From Rhodospirillales bacterium (GTDB lineage: Bacteria > Pseudomonadota > Alphaproteobacteria > TMED109), in NCBI GenBank assembly GCA_009839325.1, contig VXPW01000064.1, forward strand, positions 1 through 64,000: a DNA stretch of 64,000 nt, written 5' to 3'. The translations under genes and the position numbers were made by a program. Of this stretch, positions 35,498 through 45,102 are shown one piece after another. The notes beneath the pieces were generated by a model, which was not told the origin of the DNA, made no database searches, and saw only the letters and a program-made list of their open reading frames with translations. Position 1 is the first letter of the stretch. Each line of letters begins with the position of its first letter.

Positions 35498-36526
35498 CTA
35501 CTCGACGCCCTCCAGCAGGTACTCGACGAGCGCGGGCACGATGATGTCCGGCCGCTCCAGGTGCGGCACATGACCCAGCCCGGGAAACAGCAGCAGGCGA
35601 CCGTTTTCGTTCGGCACGGTGTCGGCCAACACCTGCATTCGCTCCTGAAAGACCTCCGCCGTGCCGAGCAGCAGATCCTCCGCACCCCCGAATGCGAGCG
35701 TCGGCACCTGGATATGCGGCCAGTCGTAGACGACCGGGTCTTGGTAGAGCATCTGGAAGATGATCGCCTGCACCATGGCGAGGCGCGGAAAGTCGGAACT
35801 GAGAGTCCACGACGAGCGGATGCGCGTGTAGAGCTCGAACTTGTCGTTCCAGGCCGACGGGTCGTGCCGGACGTACCGGCTGAGGCTCCGACGGGTGCTC
35901 TGGTAGTCGGTCTGAAGGACCCGCGCGTAGATTTGGTCCACCGGCGTCATCGGGCGATCGAACCGGTTGTCGGAGAGGCCGATGGGGTTGTAGATGACCA
36001 GCCGCTCGACTGAGTCGGGATACTGCGTGGTAAACCGCGTCGCGAGCATGCCGCCCATCGAGTGGCCAACCGCCATGACCTTGTCGATCCCCTCGTGCTC
36101 GAGGATGAGCTGCGTGTTTCGCGCCTGCGTATTGAAGTTGTACGGCGCGATCGGCTTTGACGATCTGCCGTACCCGATCTGGTCCGGAGCGATGACGCGA
36201 AATCCGGCGTCGGTCAGCCCGTCGATGATGTCACCGAAGTAGAAACCGCCGAAGTTGTTGCCGTGCATCAGCAGGACCACGTGGCCGTTGGCCGGGACAG
36301 CCGGCGCGATGTCCATATAGGAGATGCGCACGTCCTGGCTGTACACGTCGATGTCGAGATACTTGCTCGGGGCCGGATACGGGCACTCGTCGCAGGTGAT
36401 GCTGCCCGGCTTGAGGTCAGTCGGTGTGGATACCGGCGGCAGAATGTCGCGAGCTTGGGCGCCCGTGGTGGCAGCCACACCGACAATCAAGAGTACCGAG
36501 GCGAGTGTTCTGACATATCCGTGCAC
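35498..36526 (-). CDS. Exported alpha/beta hydrolase
   Basis: Alpha/beta-hydrolase, 342 residues from GTG 36526, which has GGAG 8 bases upstream and yields a signal peptide (VRTLASVLLIVGVAATTGAQA). Longer in-frame starts lack this. The oxyanion loop is LMHGNNFGGFYFG, the nucleophile elbow AVGHSMGGMLATRF (Ser, about residue 168), the acid near AFGGAEDLLLG, and the His in PGLGHVPHLERPD. A Cys pair (ITCDECPYP) follows the signal and may form a disulfide. Haloperoxidase/epoxide-hydrolase-like members share the fold; no substrate can be assigned. It stands before the molybdenum-subunit gene in reverse order, 158 bases apart. Confidence 0.78.
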   Translation of the reverse strand: MHGYVRTLASVLLIVGVAATTGAQARDILPPVSTPTDLKPGSITCDECPYPAPSKYLDIDVYSQDVRISYMDIAPAVPANGHVVLLMHGNNFGGFYFGDIIDGLTDAGFRVIAPDQIGYGRSSKPIAPYNFNTQARNTQLILEHEGIDKVMAVGHSMGGMLATRFTTQYPDSVERLVIYNPIGLSDNRFDRPMTPVDQIYARVLQTDYQSTRRSLSRYVRHDPSAWNDKFELYTRIRSSWTLSSDFPRLAMVQAIIFQMLYQDPVVYDWPHIQVPTLAFGGAEDLLLGTAEVFQERMQVLADTVPNENGRLLLFPGLGHVPHLERPDIIVPALVEYLLEGVE

Positions 36527-36684
36527 GAGTCTTACTCCGTGGTCCAGTGTTATCGGCAAATGGCCCATCCAGGGGCACGGGGACGGAAGTCCGCGGCAAG
36601 CAGATCCCTCGATCACCCAAGACAATTTGTTCCGTGCGGTGTGCCATGAAGGCGGTGAGGTTCCTCGGCAGCGAAACGCGACGA

Positions 36685-38943
36685 CTAGCGACAGCCGGAT
36701 CCGGCGGCTTTTGCTCGCCGCATCGCTTCCCAGACCTTCGCGCCCGTCGCTGGCATCGGCAAGTCGTCGATGCCGAAGGGGGTCAAGGCGTCGATGACGG
36801 CATTCATGATGGTCGCCGGGGCCGCGATCGCTCCGGCCTGCCCTGCGCCTTTGACCCCTAGGGGATTGCGCCCGGTGGGAGTCTCCCGAAAACCGATCGC
36901 GAACTCCGGCAGGTCAGCTGCGCGCGGCAACCGGTAGTCCATGAGGCTACCGCTCAGGATCTGGCCCGTGTCCGGGTCGTAGACGATGGCCTCCTGCAGG
37001 GCCTGACCCGCACCTTGTGCAAGCCCGCCCACCACTTGTCCAAGGGTCAACTGCGTGTCCAAACGCCGACCGTAATCGTCGACCCCTGCGTAGCGAAGAA
37101 GCGTCACATCGCCGGTCTCGCAATCGATCTCCACTTCGGCCACATGACATCCGGACGGAAAGGTGATGTCAGCGTCCTCGACCAGTTCGAAGGCATCGAT
37201 CTCCGCATCGCCGGCAATCGTCGCGATGTCAATCCTCCGCTCCGTTCCGCGTACCACGAATCCGCCCTCCGCGTACCCGAGTTCTTCGATGTCCGCCTGC
37301 AGGAGGCGGGCCGCCTCGACCTGGGCCCGCCCGATCATCGCGTCGATGGCGCGACAGAGCGCAGTACCTCCCATGTGCAAGGTCCGGGCGCCACCGTGTC
37401 CCTCGCCCATCCGCGTGACCCGTGTATCCGCCTCCCGAAAGCGGATGTTCTCCAGCGGCACACCGATGCGCTCGGCTGCCAGCCTGGAGAGAACGGTTTC
37501 ATGCCCCTGGCCGGTCGAATCCGTGCCCATGCGAATCTCGATCACGCCGTTCGGCTTGACGCATACTTCCGCGCCTTCTCGGTCCGATCCCCGCGAGGTC
37601 TCCAGAAAACAGGCGATGCCGAGCCCCCGGAGCTTGCCGGCCTGTTTCGAGCGATCCCGGCGACGGGCGAATCCTTCCCGGTCGGCCAAGCGGACAGCCT
37701 CGTCGAGGTTTGCCGCGAAGTCACCGGTGTCGACAGTCTCGCCGAGGGCCTTCCGGTAGGGATAGTCCCGAATGACGTTCCGTCGACGCAGGTCAACCGG
37801 GTCGGCGCCAAGCTCACGGGCGGCCTTGTCGACGAGCCGCTCGACAAGGTAATTCGCCTCCGGCTTGCCGGCTCCACGGTAGGCGTCGATCGGGGCGCAA
37901 TTGGTGAATGCACCGCGCGTTTCCAGGTAGATGGCGGGAATCGCATAGACGCCGCCCAAAACGGTCGCTGGTGCGAGCGTCGAGCTGTGGGGCCCGGAAG
38001 TGGAGAGACCAGCGCCAAGATTGGCCACGGCACGCACGTCCAGGGCGCAGAAGTTACCGCCGCCATCCAGCGCCAGCCGTGCGTTGGCCCGGAAATCCCG
38101 TCCGTGTGCCCCGGCGGCGGTCTCTTCTGATCGTTGCGCCGACCAGTGAATCACCCGCCGCAGGCGACGGGCCGCCCAGACGAGCAGGACCCACTCCGGG
38201 TACAGGTAATTCTTGCTGCCGAACCCTCCGCCGACATCGGGTGCAGCTAGGTGAAAATTGTCGACCGGCTCGTCGAACACGTCGGCAAGCTGGCTTCGAA
38301 TGGGGTGGAGCCCCTGGGCGGTCACGGTCAGTAGCGACCGGCCCGTCTCGGCATCGTATTCCGCGACTCCCGCGCGGGTCTCCAGCGGCGAAGCCATCAC
38401 CCGCTGATTCATCAGATCGAGTGTCGTGACGTGGGCAGCCTGAGCGATCGCGGCCTCCACTGCCGCACGATCGCCTCTCTCAAACCGAAACGCGAGATTC
38501 CCGGGTACCCGGTCCCACAGCTGGGGAGCTCCCGGCGCAAGCGCCTCGGCCCCGTCCGTGACAATCGGGAGCGGCTCGTAGTCGATCTCGACCGCCTCGG
38601 CTGCGTCGAACGCTTCCCAATACGACTCCGCCACGACAAACGCCACAGGTTCACCGACGTAGCGCACCCGTTTGCGGGCCAGCGCCGGGCGTTCCGGAAC
38701 CAGCAGCGGCTCCACGGCGTCAAGCGGCGTGATACAGGGAATCGGCCGCAGATCGAGATCGCTCTCCACCAGCACGGCCAGCACCCCGGGCTTGGACCGG
38801 GCAGCCTGCGTGTCGATCGAGCGGATCTCGGCATGAGCATGGGGCGAACGCAGCACCACGGCTTCGGCTGCCGACGACCGGGGCAGGTCATCGACGAAAC
38901 AACCCTGACCCGTCAGGAACCGAAAATCTTCCAGCCGTCCCAT
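36685..38943 (-). CDS. Xanthine-dehydrogenase-family molybdopterin subunit, stand-alone, Glu-to-Gln at active site
   Basis: Large molybdenum subunit of the xanthine dehydrogenase / aldehyde oxidase / CO dehydrogenase family, 752 residues. N-terminal MGRLEDFRFLTGQGCFVDD; cofactor regions PDVGGGFGSKNYLYPE and AYRGAGKPEANYLVERL; GTDSTGQGHETVLSRLAAE; and the C-terminal block GVKGAGQAGAIAAPATIMNAV. The form-I CO dehydrogenase loop AYRCSFR is absent, so it is not a CoxL proper. In this family the C-terminal block normally reads G-x-G-E-x-G, with Glu as catalytic base; here the codon is CAG, Gln. No FAD or iron-sulfur subunit lies beside it. ATG 38943 has AGGAGG 10 bases before it; ATG 38973 is an alternative. 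Confidence 0.82.
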   Translation of the reverse strand: MGRLEDFRFLTGQGCFVDDLPRSSAAEAVVLRSPHAHAEIRSIDTQAARSKPGVLAVLVESDLDLRPIPCITPLDAVEPLLVPERPALARKRVRYVGEPVAFVVAESYWEAFDAAEAVEIDYEPLPIVTDGAEALAPGAPQLWDRVPGNLAFRFERGDRAAVEAAIAQAAHVTTLDLMNQRVMASPLETRAGVAEYDAETGRSLLTVTAQGLHPIRSQLADVFDEPVDNFHLAAPDVGGGFGSKNYLYPEWVLLVWAARRLRRVIHWSAQRSEETAAGAHGRDFRANARLALDGGGNFCALDVRAVANLGAGLSTSGPHSSTLAPATVLGGVYAIPAIYLETRGAFTNCAPIDAYRGAGKPEANYLVERLVDKAARELGADPVDLRRRNVIRDYPYRKALGETVDTGDFAANLDEAVRLADREGFARRRDRSKQAGKLRGLGIACFLETSRGSDREGAEVCVKPNGVIEIRMGTDSTGQGHETVLSRLAAERIGVPLENIRFREADTRVTRMGEGHGGARTLHMGGTALCRAIDAMIGRAQVEAARLLQADIEELGYAEGGFVVRGTERRIDIATIAGDAEIDAFELVEDADITFPSGCHVAEVEIDCETGDVTLLRYAGVDDYGRRLDTQLTLGQVVGGLAQGAGQALQEAIVYDPDTGQILSGSLMDYRLPRAADLPEFAIGFRETPTGRNPLGVKGAGQAGAIAAPATIMNAVIDALTPFGIDDLPMPATGAKVWEAMRRAKAAGSGCR

Positions 38944-39271
38944 GCCCGTTCTGCCTCCTGGCGCGAGCGCCATCGTCGGTCCATTGGCGGAGACCCGCAA
39001 ATGGGCCCGTCGCCCATCATCTAGCACACACGCTATGGGTCGGCGCGCAATCGCGGGTTACCGACTGGTTGGCGCTCTTCCATGGACCTGCCGCCCGGCT
39101 GCCGCGAAACGATCCGCCGTGTGCTAGCCACACTGCCCGAACCCTCGCTGCCGGCCGGCCGATCACGGCCAGAAATGCAGCACCGGCGCTTCCGCTGGGC
39201 GCCGGCGCCGACCTTCGCGCCTTTCCCACCATTTTGCCGGCAAGCTACTATGCTCCGCCGTCGAGAAACCC

Positions 39272-39922
39272 ATGCACATCACCGTTGACATCCTGTCCGA
39301 CACCATTTGCCCGTGGTGCTACATCGGCAAGCGCCGCCTCGAGGCAGCGCTCGCGTCGGTGGACGCGGCCGTGACTGCAGAACTGCGCTGGCATCCGTTT
39401 CAGCTCAATCCCGACATGCCGGCGGGCGGGATGAGCCGCAAGCGCTACGTCGCGCTCAAATTCGGAGGTCCCGAGCGGGGCCGAAGCATTTACCGGAACA
39501 TCGCAGACGTCGCCCGTACTTCCGGCCTCGAGATCGAATTCGATCGCATCACGCGGACTCCGAATACCCTGGACTCGCACCGGCTGCTCGTTCATGCGCA
39601 GCGCGCCGACCTGCAGAACGAGGTCGTGGAGGCGCTGTTCGCCGCCTACTTCCTCGAAGGACGTGACATCGGCGCGGTCGACGTCCTGACCGACATCGGC
39701 GAGGCGGCCGGGCTGGGGCGCGCCGAGACCGAGCGCTACCTCCTGAGCGATACCGACCGGGCGCAAGTGATCGAGAGTGACAGCCGGGCACGTGGGGCCG
39801 GGGCGAGCGGCGTCCCTCACTTCGTCATCAACGGGAAGCTGGCGGTCGCGGGCGCGCAGGAGCCCCAGGTGTTTCGAAACGTATTTGCGGTCGTCCTCGC
39901 GCGCTCGGAACACCGCGCCTGA
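39272..39922 (+). CDS. DsbA-family oxidoreductase, FrnE-like
   Basis: Cytoplasmic thioredoxin-fold protein of the DsbA/FrnE (2-hydroxychromene-2-carboxylate isomerase-like) group, 216 residues. The active site is TICPWCYIGKRRLE, a CPWC pair at about residues 13-16. The helical insert and ...PNTLDSHRLLVHAQ region follow, and the cis-Pro loop is ASGVPHFVINGKLAVAGAQ. No signal peptide is present, so it acts in the cytosol. FrnE relatives link to oxidative-stress tolerance in some bacteria and to polyketide chemistry in others. It is not clearly in an operon. Confidence 0.87.
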   Translation: MHITVDILSDTICPWCYIGKRRLEAALASVDAAVTAELRWHPFQLNPDMPAGGMSRKRYVALKFGGPERGRSIYRNIADVARTSGLEIEFDRITRTPNTLDSHRLLVHAQRADLQNEVVEALFAAYFLEGRDIGAVDVLTDIGEAAGLGRAETERYLLSDTDRAQVIESDSRARGAGASGVPHFVINGKLAVAGAQEPQVFRNVFAVVLARSEHRA

Positions 39923-40139
39923 TCCAATGGGGCGCGCCGCCAAGGGGGCGGCATTCCTGAACCGGCATCTGCACCCTGTCCATGCAGATTTCCTATTGAC
40001 TGGCCGCGGGCTGTATCATCGGTGCAGGGAGAGGAACTTCCTCTGCGGCGGCGCGAGCGCCACGCCCGAATCGCCCGGAGGAAGATATCGCCGAAGTGCG
40101 GTCCCGAGACCGCGCCACAGGGCATTGGAGGAAACACAC

Positions 40140-41300
40140 ATGCCAAGTCCACAGCTTCATAGGTTCATCGATCTCGCGGCGTCCAAGCAGCCGGACGATG
40201 ACGCGTCGACGGAACGAAAATCCCGCGCCACCGAAACCACCCGCCGCAGCGTGTTGTCCGCTGCCGCCGGAGTCGCCGCCGTCACCGCGATGGCACCGGA
40301 GGCCTTTGCCCGCAACTTCGGCCCGGATGCCGAGCCGGTCCGGTACCCGGAACCGGATGTGGTGCCGCTTGATGGTCGGTTCCGCTACAAGCTGGGCAAC
40401 ACCCCGATCCTGAGGCTCCACCGCGGCACCTTCTGGGCCGAGGGGCCGGCCTGGAACGGAGTGGGTCGCTACCTCCTCTGGAGCGACATCCCCAGCAACG
40501 AACAGCTCCGGTGGATCGAAGAGGACGGCCACGTCTCGCGTCAGTTCCGCTACCCCTCGGGCAACTCCAACGGGAACACGTTCGACTACAGCGGCCGGCA
40601 GATCGCCTGCGAACACGGTAACCGCCGGGTCGTCCGGTACGAGTACGACGGCTCCATCACCGTGCTCGCCAACGAGGCCAACGGCAAGGAGTTCAACGCG
40701 CCGAACGACGCGGTCGTGCACCCGGACGACGGCTCGATCTGGTTCACGGACCCCGGTTACGGTTCACTGATGAACTACGAGGGCCACCGCCTCAACACCG
40801 GCAGCCCGCAGCCGATCCAGAAAGAAGCCATCTACCGGATCGACGCGCAGACCGGTGAGGTGGCGAAGGTCGCGGACGAACCCTTCAAGCCGAACGGGCT
40901 CTGCTTCAGCAACGACTACACCAAGCTGTATGCGGCTGACACCGGCGCCAGCCATTATCCGGAGGCCACGCCGAACATCATGGCCTGGGACATCGACGGC
41001 GCCAAACTGAAGAACCCGCGCCAGTTCGCCAGCATGGAACTCGACGGCAAGACCGGCTTCGCCGACGGCATCCGTTGCGACGAAGACGGGAACGTCTGGG
41101 CCAGCGCCGGCTGGGTTGGCGACGGCTACGACGGGGTGCACATCTTTGCCCCGAACGGCGACCGGATCGGTCAGATCCGTCTGCCCGAGATCTGCTCCAA
41201 CGTTTGCTTCGGCGGCACCAAGCGCAATCGCCTCTTCATGACCGGCAGCCAGTCGCTGTACGCGGTCTACGTCGAAACGATCGGCGCCCACATCACCTGA
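40140..41300 (+). CDS. Tat-exported SMP-30/gluconolactonase-like lactonase
   Basis: Six-bladed propeller of the SMP-30/gluconolactonase/LRE family, 386 residues. ATG 40140 follows GGAGG by 8 bases. The leader has ATETTRRSVLSAAAGVAAVTAMAPEAFA, a twin-arginine signal with a long n-region. Metal ligands of the family are recognisable: Glu in FWAEGPAWNG, Asn in EFNAPNDAVVHPD, Asn in PNGLCFSND and Asp in GFADGIRCDEDGNVW. It should hydrolyse a sugar- or hydroxyacid-lactone in the periplasm. It converges on mfd with only 8 bases between the stops. Confidence 0.87.
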   Translation: MPSPQLHRFIDLAASKQPDDDASTERKSRATETTRRSVLSAAAGVAAVTAMAPEAFARNFGPDAEPVRYPEPDVVPLDGRFRYKLGNTPILRLHRGTFWAEGPAWNGVGRYLLWSDIPSNEQLRWIEEDGHVSRQFRYPSGNSNGNTFDYSGRQIACEHGNRRVVRYEYDGSITVLANEANGKEFNAPNDAVVHPDDGSIWFTDPGYGSLMNYEGHRLNTGSPQPIQKEAIYRIDAQTGEVAKVADEPFKPNGLCFSNDYTKLYAADTGASHYPEATPNIMAWDIDGAKLKNPRQFASMELDGKTGFADGIRCDEDGNVWASAGWVGDGYDGVHIFAPNGDRIGQIRLPEICSNVCFGGTKRNRLFMTGSQSLYAVYVETIGAHIT

Positions 41301-41308
41301 CGCGATCG

Positions 41309-44300
41309 CTAGTCGACGCGTTCTCCGCCCGCCTCGCCCTCGTCGGTGAGGCGGGCGATTTCGTCAGCGACCCGGAACGTCCCACCGAGGATTTTCCTAG
41401 CCCCGATCCACTCGGCCCTGACCCTGATCGACGCCGGGTCCAGAACTGCAGCTTCGGGTGTGCGGGCGACCCAGTCGAGAAGCGCTTCGGGAGCGGCGGC
41501 CCGCCCGCGCCGGAACGTCGCGGTGAGCCCCCCACCTCCCGCCGTCAGCCGCTCAATTCCTGACCGTCGGCAACGCAGCCGGATGGCCATAACGCGGAGC
41601 AGGTTGCGGGTTTCCTCGGGAAGGTCTCCGAAGCGATCCTCGAGTTCGTCGCCAAATGCGGTCAGCTCTTCATCGTCCCGCAGCGCGGCCAGCCGGCGGT
41701 ACAGTGTCAGACGGACTCCGAGATCGGCGACATAGTCATCGGGTATGAGGCTCGGCACGCGAATCCGGACCTGGGGGGCCCAGCTGTCGGTGTCCGTGAG
41801 CTCGGGGGCCCCCGACCGGAGCGCCTCCACGGCCTCCCGGAGAAGTTGCTGGTAGAGCTCCGCCCCGACCTCGCGAATGTGCCCTGACTGGTCCGCCCCC
41901 AACAGGTTTCCGGCGCCGCGGATGTCGAGGTCGTGGCTCGCGAGCGTAAACCCCGCCCCCAGACCGTCCAGGTTCTGCAGGACCTGCAGCCGCTTCGTGG
42001 CGTTTTCCGTCATGGCGCGCGCGGAAGCGAGCGTGAAGTAGGCGTACCCCCGGGTGTGGCGCCGGCCGATACGGCCCCGCAGCTGGTAGAGCTGGGACAG
42101 CCCGAATCGGTCAGCGTGCATCACGATCAGCGTATTCGCGCCGGCGATGTCGAGCCCGGATTCGATGATTGACGTCGACACCAGGATGTCGATTCGCTGG
42201 TCGTAGAACCGCGTCATCACATCCTCGAGAGCGGCAGTGCCCATGCGTCCGTGGGCGGTCGCGATGACGGCATCTGGGGCAAGCTGCTGGAGTTCTCGCT
42301 CAGCCGCATCCAGCATGCGGATTCGCGGTACCACGCAGAAGACCTGCCCGCCACGGGCGCGCTCGCGGCGGATCGCCTCGGCAATGACTACCGGGTCGAA
42401 GGGTGTGACGTACGTCCGTATCGCCAACCGGTCGACGGGGGGCGTGGAAATCAGGCTGAGGTCGCGCACGCCCGTCAGCGCCATGTGGAGCGTGCGCGGA
42501 ATCGGGGTTGCGGTGAGCGTGAGTACATGGACCTGGGCGCGGAGGGTCTTGAGACGTTCCTTCTGCGCCACCCCGAAATGCTGCTCCTCGTCGACCACCA
42601 GGAGCCCGAGGTTGGCGAAGCGAATCCGGTCAGCGAGCAGCGCATGGGTTCCCACCACGATGCCAAGCGATCCGTCCGCCAGGCGCCGGCGGAGGTCGCT
42701 CCGCTGCGAACCCGGGGTCAGCCGGGATAGCTGAGCGACCGAGATGCCGGTACCGTCAAAGCGGGAACTGAAGGTTTCGTAGTGCTGTCGCGCGAGCAAG
42801 GTGGTCGGCACGACCACTGCAACCTGCTGGCCGGCGCCGGCGACCGCATGGGCGGCGCGGAGCGCCACCTCGGTCTTGCCGAAGCCCACATCACCGCACA
42901 CCAGCCGGTCCATCGGTCGCTCGCTCGCCAGGTCGCCTTCGATCTCGCGGATCGTTTCGAGCTGATCGTCGGTCTCGTCATGCGGAAATGCCGCGCAAAA
43001 GGCGGCGTAGCTGTCGTCATCCGCTCGAATGGCCGAGACCCGGCGTTCGCTGCGCTCCGCCGCCAGCCGGATGAGATCGTGCGCCATCTCCGCCACCCGC
43101 TTGCGGACGCGGTCACGCCGCAGGGCCCACCCGGAGCCGCCGAGCTTGTCGAGCGTCGGCGCCCGATCGCTCTCCGTGTTCCCGTACCGCGAGACGAGAT
43201 CGATGACCTCCACCGGAACGAACAGCCGGTCTCCACTCCGGTAGACGATGCGCAGGCAATCGTGTGGCGCCCCGTCGGCATCCACGGTCTCGAGGCCTTC
43301 GTAGCGACCGATTCCATGGTCGACATGGACGACGAAATCGCCGGATGTGAGCGCCGTGGCCAGGCGAAGCGCCTCGTCGGCCCGCCGTCTTGGTGCCGCA
43401 GGCCGATGCGCCCGCGGGCCGAACACGTCGTCCTCCGTGATGACGACCGTTTCGGCCGAGTGGAACCCGGTCCGGAAGGGCCCCACCATCACCGGAACCT
43501 CGGCCGGTGCCGCGGCGGTGACGTCGCCCCAGGTCCTGGCCGTGCTCGCTCCCGGCAGTCCGTGGCGTCGCAGCAGCGGAACCAGCCGAGCCCGCGAAGC
43601 CGTGCTCTGGCAGTTGATCGCCACGACCCGTCCGGCCGACCGTTGGTCCAGGGCGAAGGCCGCGACCGCCTCGAACACGGCGTCCGGCCCACGGTGCCCC
43701 TCGCCCGCGAAGTTCCTGCCTGCCCTGCCACCAGCGTCCACCGTTTCGGGCGGACCACCGAAGGGGATCAGCACTCCGCCGGGGCAAGTTCCGATGCGCG
43801 CCCGCAGTTCCTCGGGTGGGAGGTACAACCGTTCCGGATCCAGGGGCTTGTACGTCGGCACGCCGGCCGACGGGCGGGTTCCCGCCCGCCGCGCGGCGGC
43901 GTACTCGCCGATCAACTCCCATCGCTCGTCCACTTGATCCGAGAAATCGTGCTCGACGAGCACCGCTGCCGGCTGCACGTGGTCCAGCAGCGTCTCCATG
44001 GAATCGTGGAACAGGGGCAGCCAGTGTTCCATCCCCGGGTAGGGAACACCCCCGGACACCGCCTCGAAGAGCGGGTCGTGGTCGCGGACCGCCCCGAAGG
44101 TTCGGCGGTACCCGTCGCAGAACCGGTCGCGGCCCGACTCGTCGAACGGCACTTCCGAAAACGGCAGGATCTCCAGGGCCTCCAGGGTCCCTGAAGTCCG
44201 TTGCGACATGGGATCGAACACCCGGATGCTGTCGACGTCGTCGCCGAAGAAATCCAATCTCGCGGGATGTGCCGCGCCGGCGGGAAACACATCGAGGAGC

Positions 44301-44806
44301 GATCCCCGGGCGGCAAACTCGCCAGCCTCCATGACCGTGCCGGTCCGGCGGTACCCCCAACCCATCAGGCGGTCGATCAGGACGTCGTGGCGCGCGACCG
44401 ATCCGACGGCGAGCCCCATCCGTGCACCAGCAAACGTCCTCCGGGGCGGCACCCGCTGGATGACGGCGTTGACCGTCGTGAGCACGATGTCCGGAGACGT
44501 GTCGGCCAGGCGCACGAGCGCTGTCAGCCGCCGGCCCGACACAGCGGGATTTGGCGATACCCGGTCGAACGGCAGGCAGTCCCAGGCAGGAAACGTGGCC
44601 AAGCCGATGTCAGGCCGCAGTGTCCTGAGCACCGCTTCGGTTGCAGCCAAATGCCGGTCGTCGCGGAGCACCCAGAGAATCGGCCCTGCCGTGCGGCGGG
44701 TCATCGCGGCCTCGGCCACCTTCAGGGCCGAATAACCCTCCGGCATGCCGTGCAGCGGGAGCGGCTCGCCGGCGGGCGGCAGCCGGTCCAGGAAGGTTTC
44801 GGTCAC
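41309..44806 (-). CDS. mfd: Transcription-repair coupling factor Mfd
   Basis: Releases RNA polymerase stalled at DNA damage and recruits UvrA, about 1165 residues. Order: UvrB-like N-terminus (FPAWDCLPFDRVSPNP), the RNA-polymerase interaction region (HVDHGIGRYEGLETVD), then the translocase with Walker A LVCGDVGFGKTEVALRAA and the DEEQHFGVAQKE box. Motifs TATPIPRTLHMALTGVRDLS and QLRGRIGRRHTRGYAYF follow, and a C-terminal autoinhibitory domain ends the protein. GTG 44806 overlaps the sdhE stop by 4 bases (GTGA), so I prefer it to the frame's first codon at 44866. Confidence 0.94.
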   Translation of the reverse strand: MTETFLDRLPPAGEPLPLHGMPEGYSALKVAEAAMTRRTAGPILWVLRDDRHLAATEAVLRTLRPDIGLATFPAWDCLPFDRVSPNPAVSGRRLTALVRLADTSPDIVLTTVNAVIQRVPPRRTFAGARMGLAVGSVARHDVLIDRLMGWGYRRTGTVMEAGEFAARGSLLDVFPAGAAHPARLDFFGDDVDSIRVFDPMSQRTSGTLEALEILPFSEVPFDESGRDRFCDGYRRTFGAVRDHDPLFEAVSGGVPYPGMEHWLPLFHDSMETLLDHVQPAAVLVEHDFSDQVDERWELIGEYAAARRAGTRPSAGVPTYKPLDPERLYLPPEELRARIGTCPGGVLIPFGGPPETVDAGGRAGRNFAGEGHRGPDAVFEAVAAFALDQRSAGRVVAINCQSTASRARLVPLLRRHGLPGASTARTWGDVTAAAPAEVPVMVGPFRTGFHSAETVVITEDDVFGPRAHRPAAPRRRADEALRLATALTSGDFVVHVDHGIGRYEGLETVDADGAPHDCLRIVYRSGDRLFVPVEVIDLVSRYGNTESDRAPTLDKLGGSGWALRRDRVRKRVAEMAHDLIRLAAERSERRVSAIRADDDSYAAFCAAFPHDETDDQLETIREIEGDLASERPMDRLVCGDVGFGKTEVALRAAHAVAGAGQQVAVVVPTTLLARQHYETFSSRFDGTGISVAQLSRLTPGSQRSDLRRRLADGSLGIVVGTHALLADRIRFANLGLLVVDEEQHFGVAQKERLKTLRAQVHVLTLTATPIPRTLHMALTGVRDLSLISTPPVDRLAIRTYVTPFDPVVIAEAIRRERARGGQVFCVVPRIRMLDAAERELQQLAPDAVIATAHGRMGTAALEDVMTRFYDQRIDILVSTSIIESGLDIAGANTLIVMHADRFGLSQLYQLRGRIGRRHTRGYAYFTLASARAMTENATKRLQVLQNLDGLGAGFTLASHDLDIRGAGNLLGADQSGHIREVGAELYQQLLREAVEALRSGAPELTDTDSWAPQVRIRVPSLIPDDYVADLGVRLTLYRRLAALRDDEELTAFGDELEDRFGDLPEETRNLLRVMAIRLRCRRSGIERLTAGGGGLTATFRRGRAAAPEALLDWVARTPEAAVLDPASIRVRAEWIGARKILGGTFRVADEIARLTDEGEAGGERVD

Positions 44807-45102
44807 GATCCGGGTCGTCGTCCCCGGACGTGTGATTCGATGCGCGCGGACACCGTCGCTGCCCAACCGGGCCAGGCCTTCGTGCCCAGCAGGAAATCCA
44901 TCAGGTCAGGGTCGGCATAGGTGTCGAGAAGTCGGGCCAGCACCCGAAGTTCCGTGACTGCCATCGATTCGCCTTCGGCATCAAAGAATCCGGACATGAT
45001 TACGGCCAGTTCCCGAATGCCGAGGGCCCGGCACCGAAATCGAAGCTTGCGGACCAGAACGCCGACTTCAGGCTCGCGACGATCCCGTTCCGGCGCACTC
45101 AC
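44803..45102 (-). CDS. sdhE: Succinate dehydrogenase assembly factor 2 (SdhE-like)
   Basis: Small FAD-assembly factor, 99 residues. The core is KLRFRCRALGIRELAVIMSGFFD, in place of the usual RRGxxE, followed by the helices TELRVLARLLDTYADPDLMDFLLG. The Gly and Glu of the RGxxE motif remain (LGIRE), but the Arg before Gly is Leu. SdhE promotes flavinylation of SdhA. It sits directly before mfd, as is common in alphaproteobacteria, with 4-base overlaps on both sides (GTG 45102 and GTG 44806). Confidence 0.8.
   Translation of the reverse strand: MSAPERDRREPEVGVLVRKLRFRCRALGIRELAVIMSGFFDAEGESMAVTELRVLARLLDTYADPDLMDFLLGTKAWPGWAATVSARIESHVRGRRPGS

Noticed and set aside
39996-40019. TTGACT and TATCAT before the lactonase gene as a promoter
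   Set aside because: The spacer would be 12 bases, too short for sigma-70.
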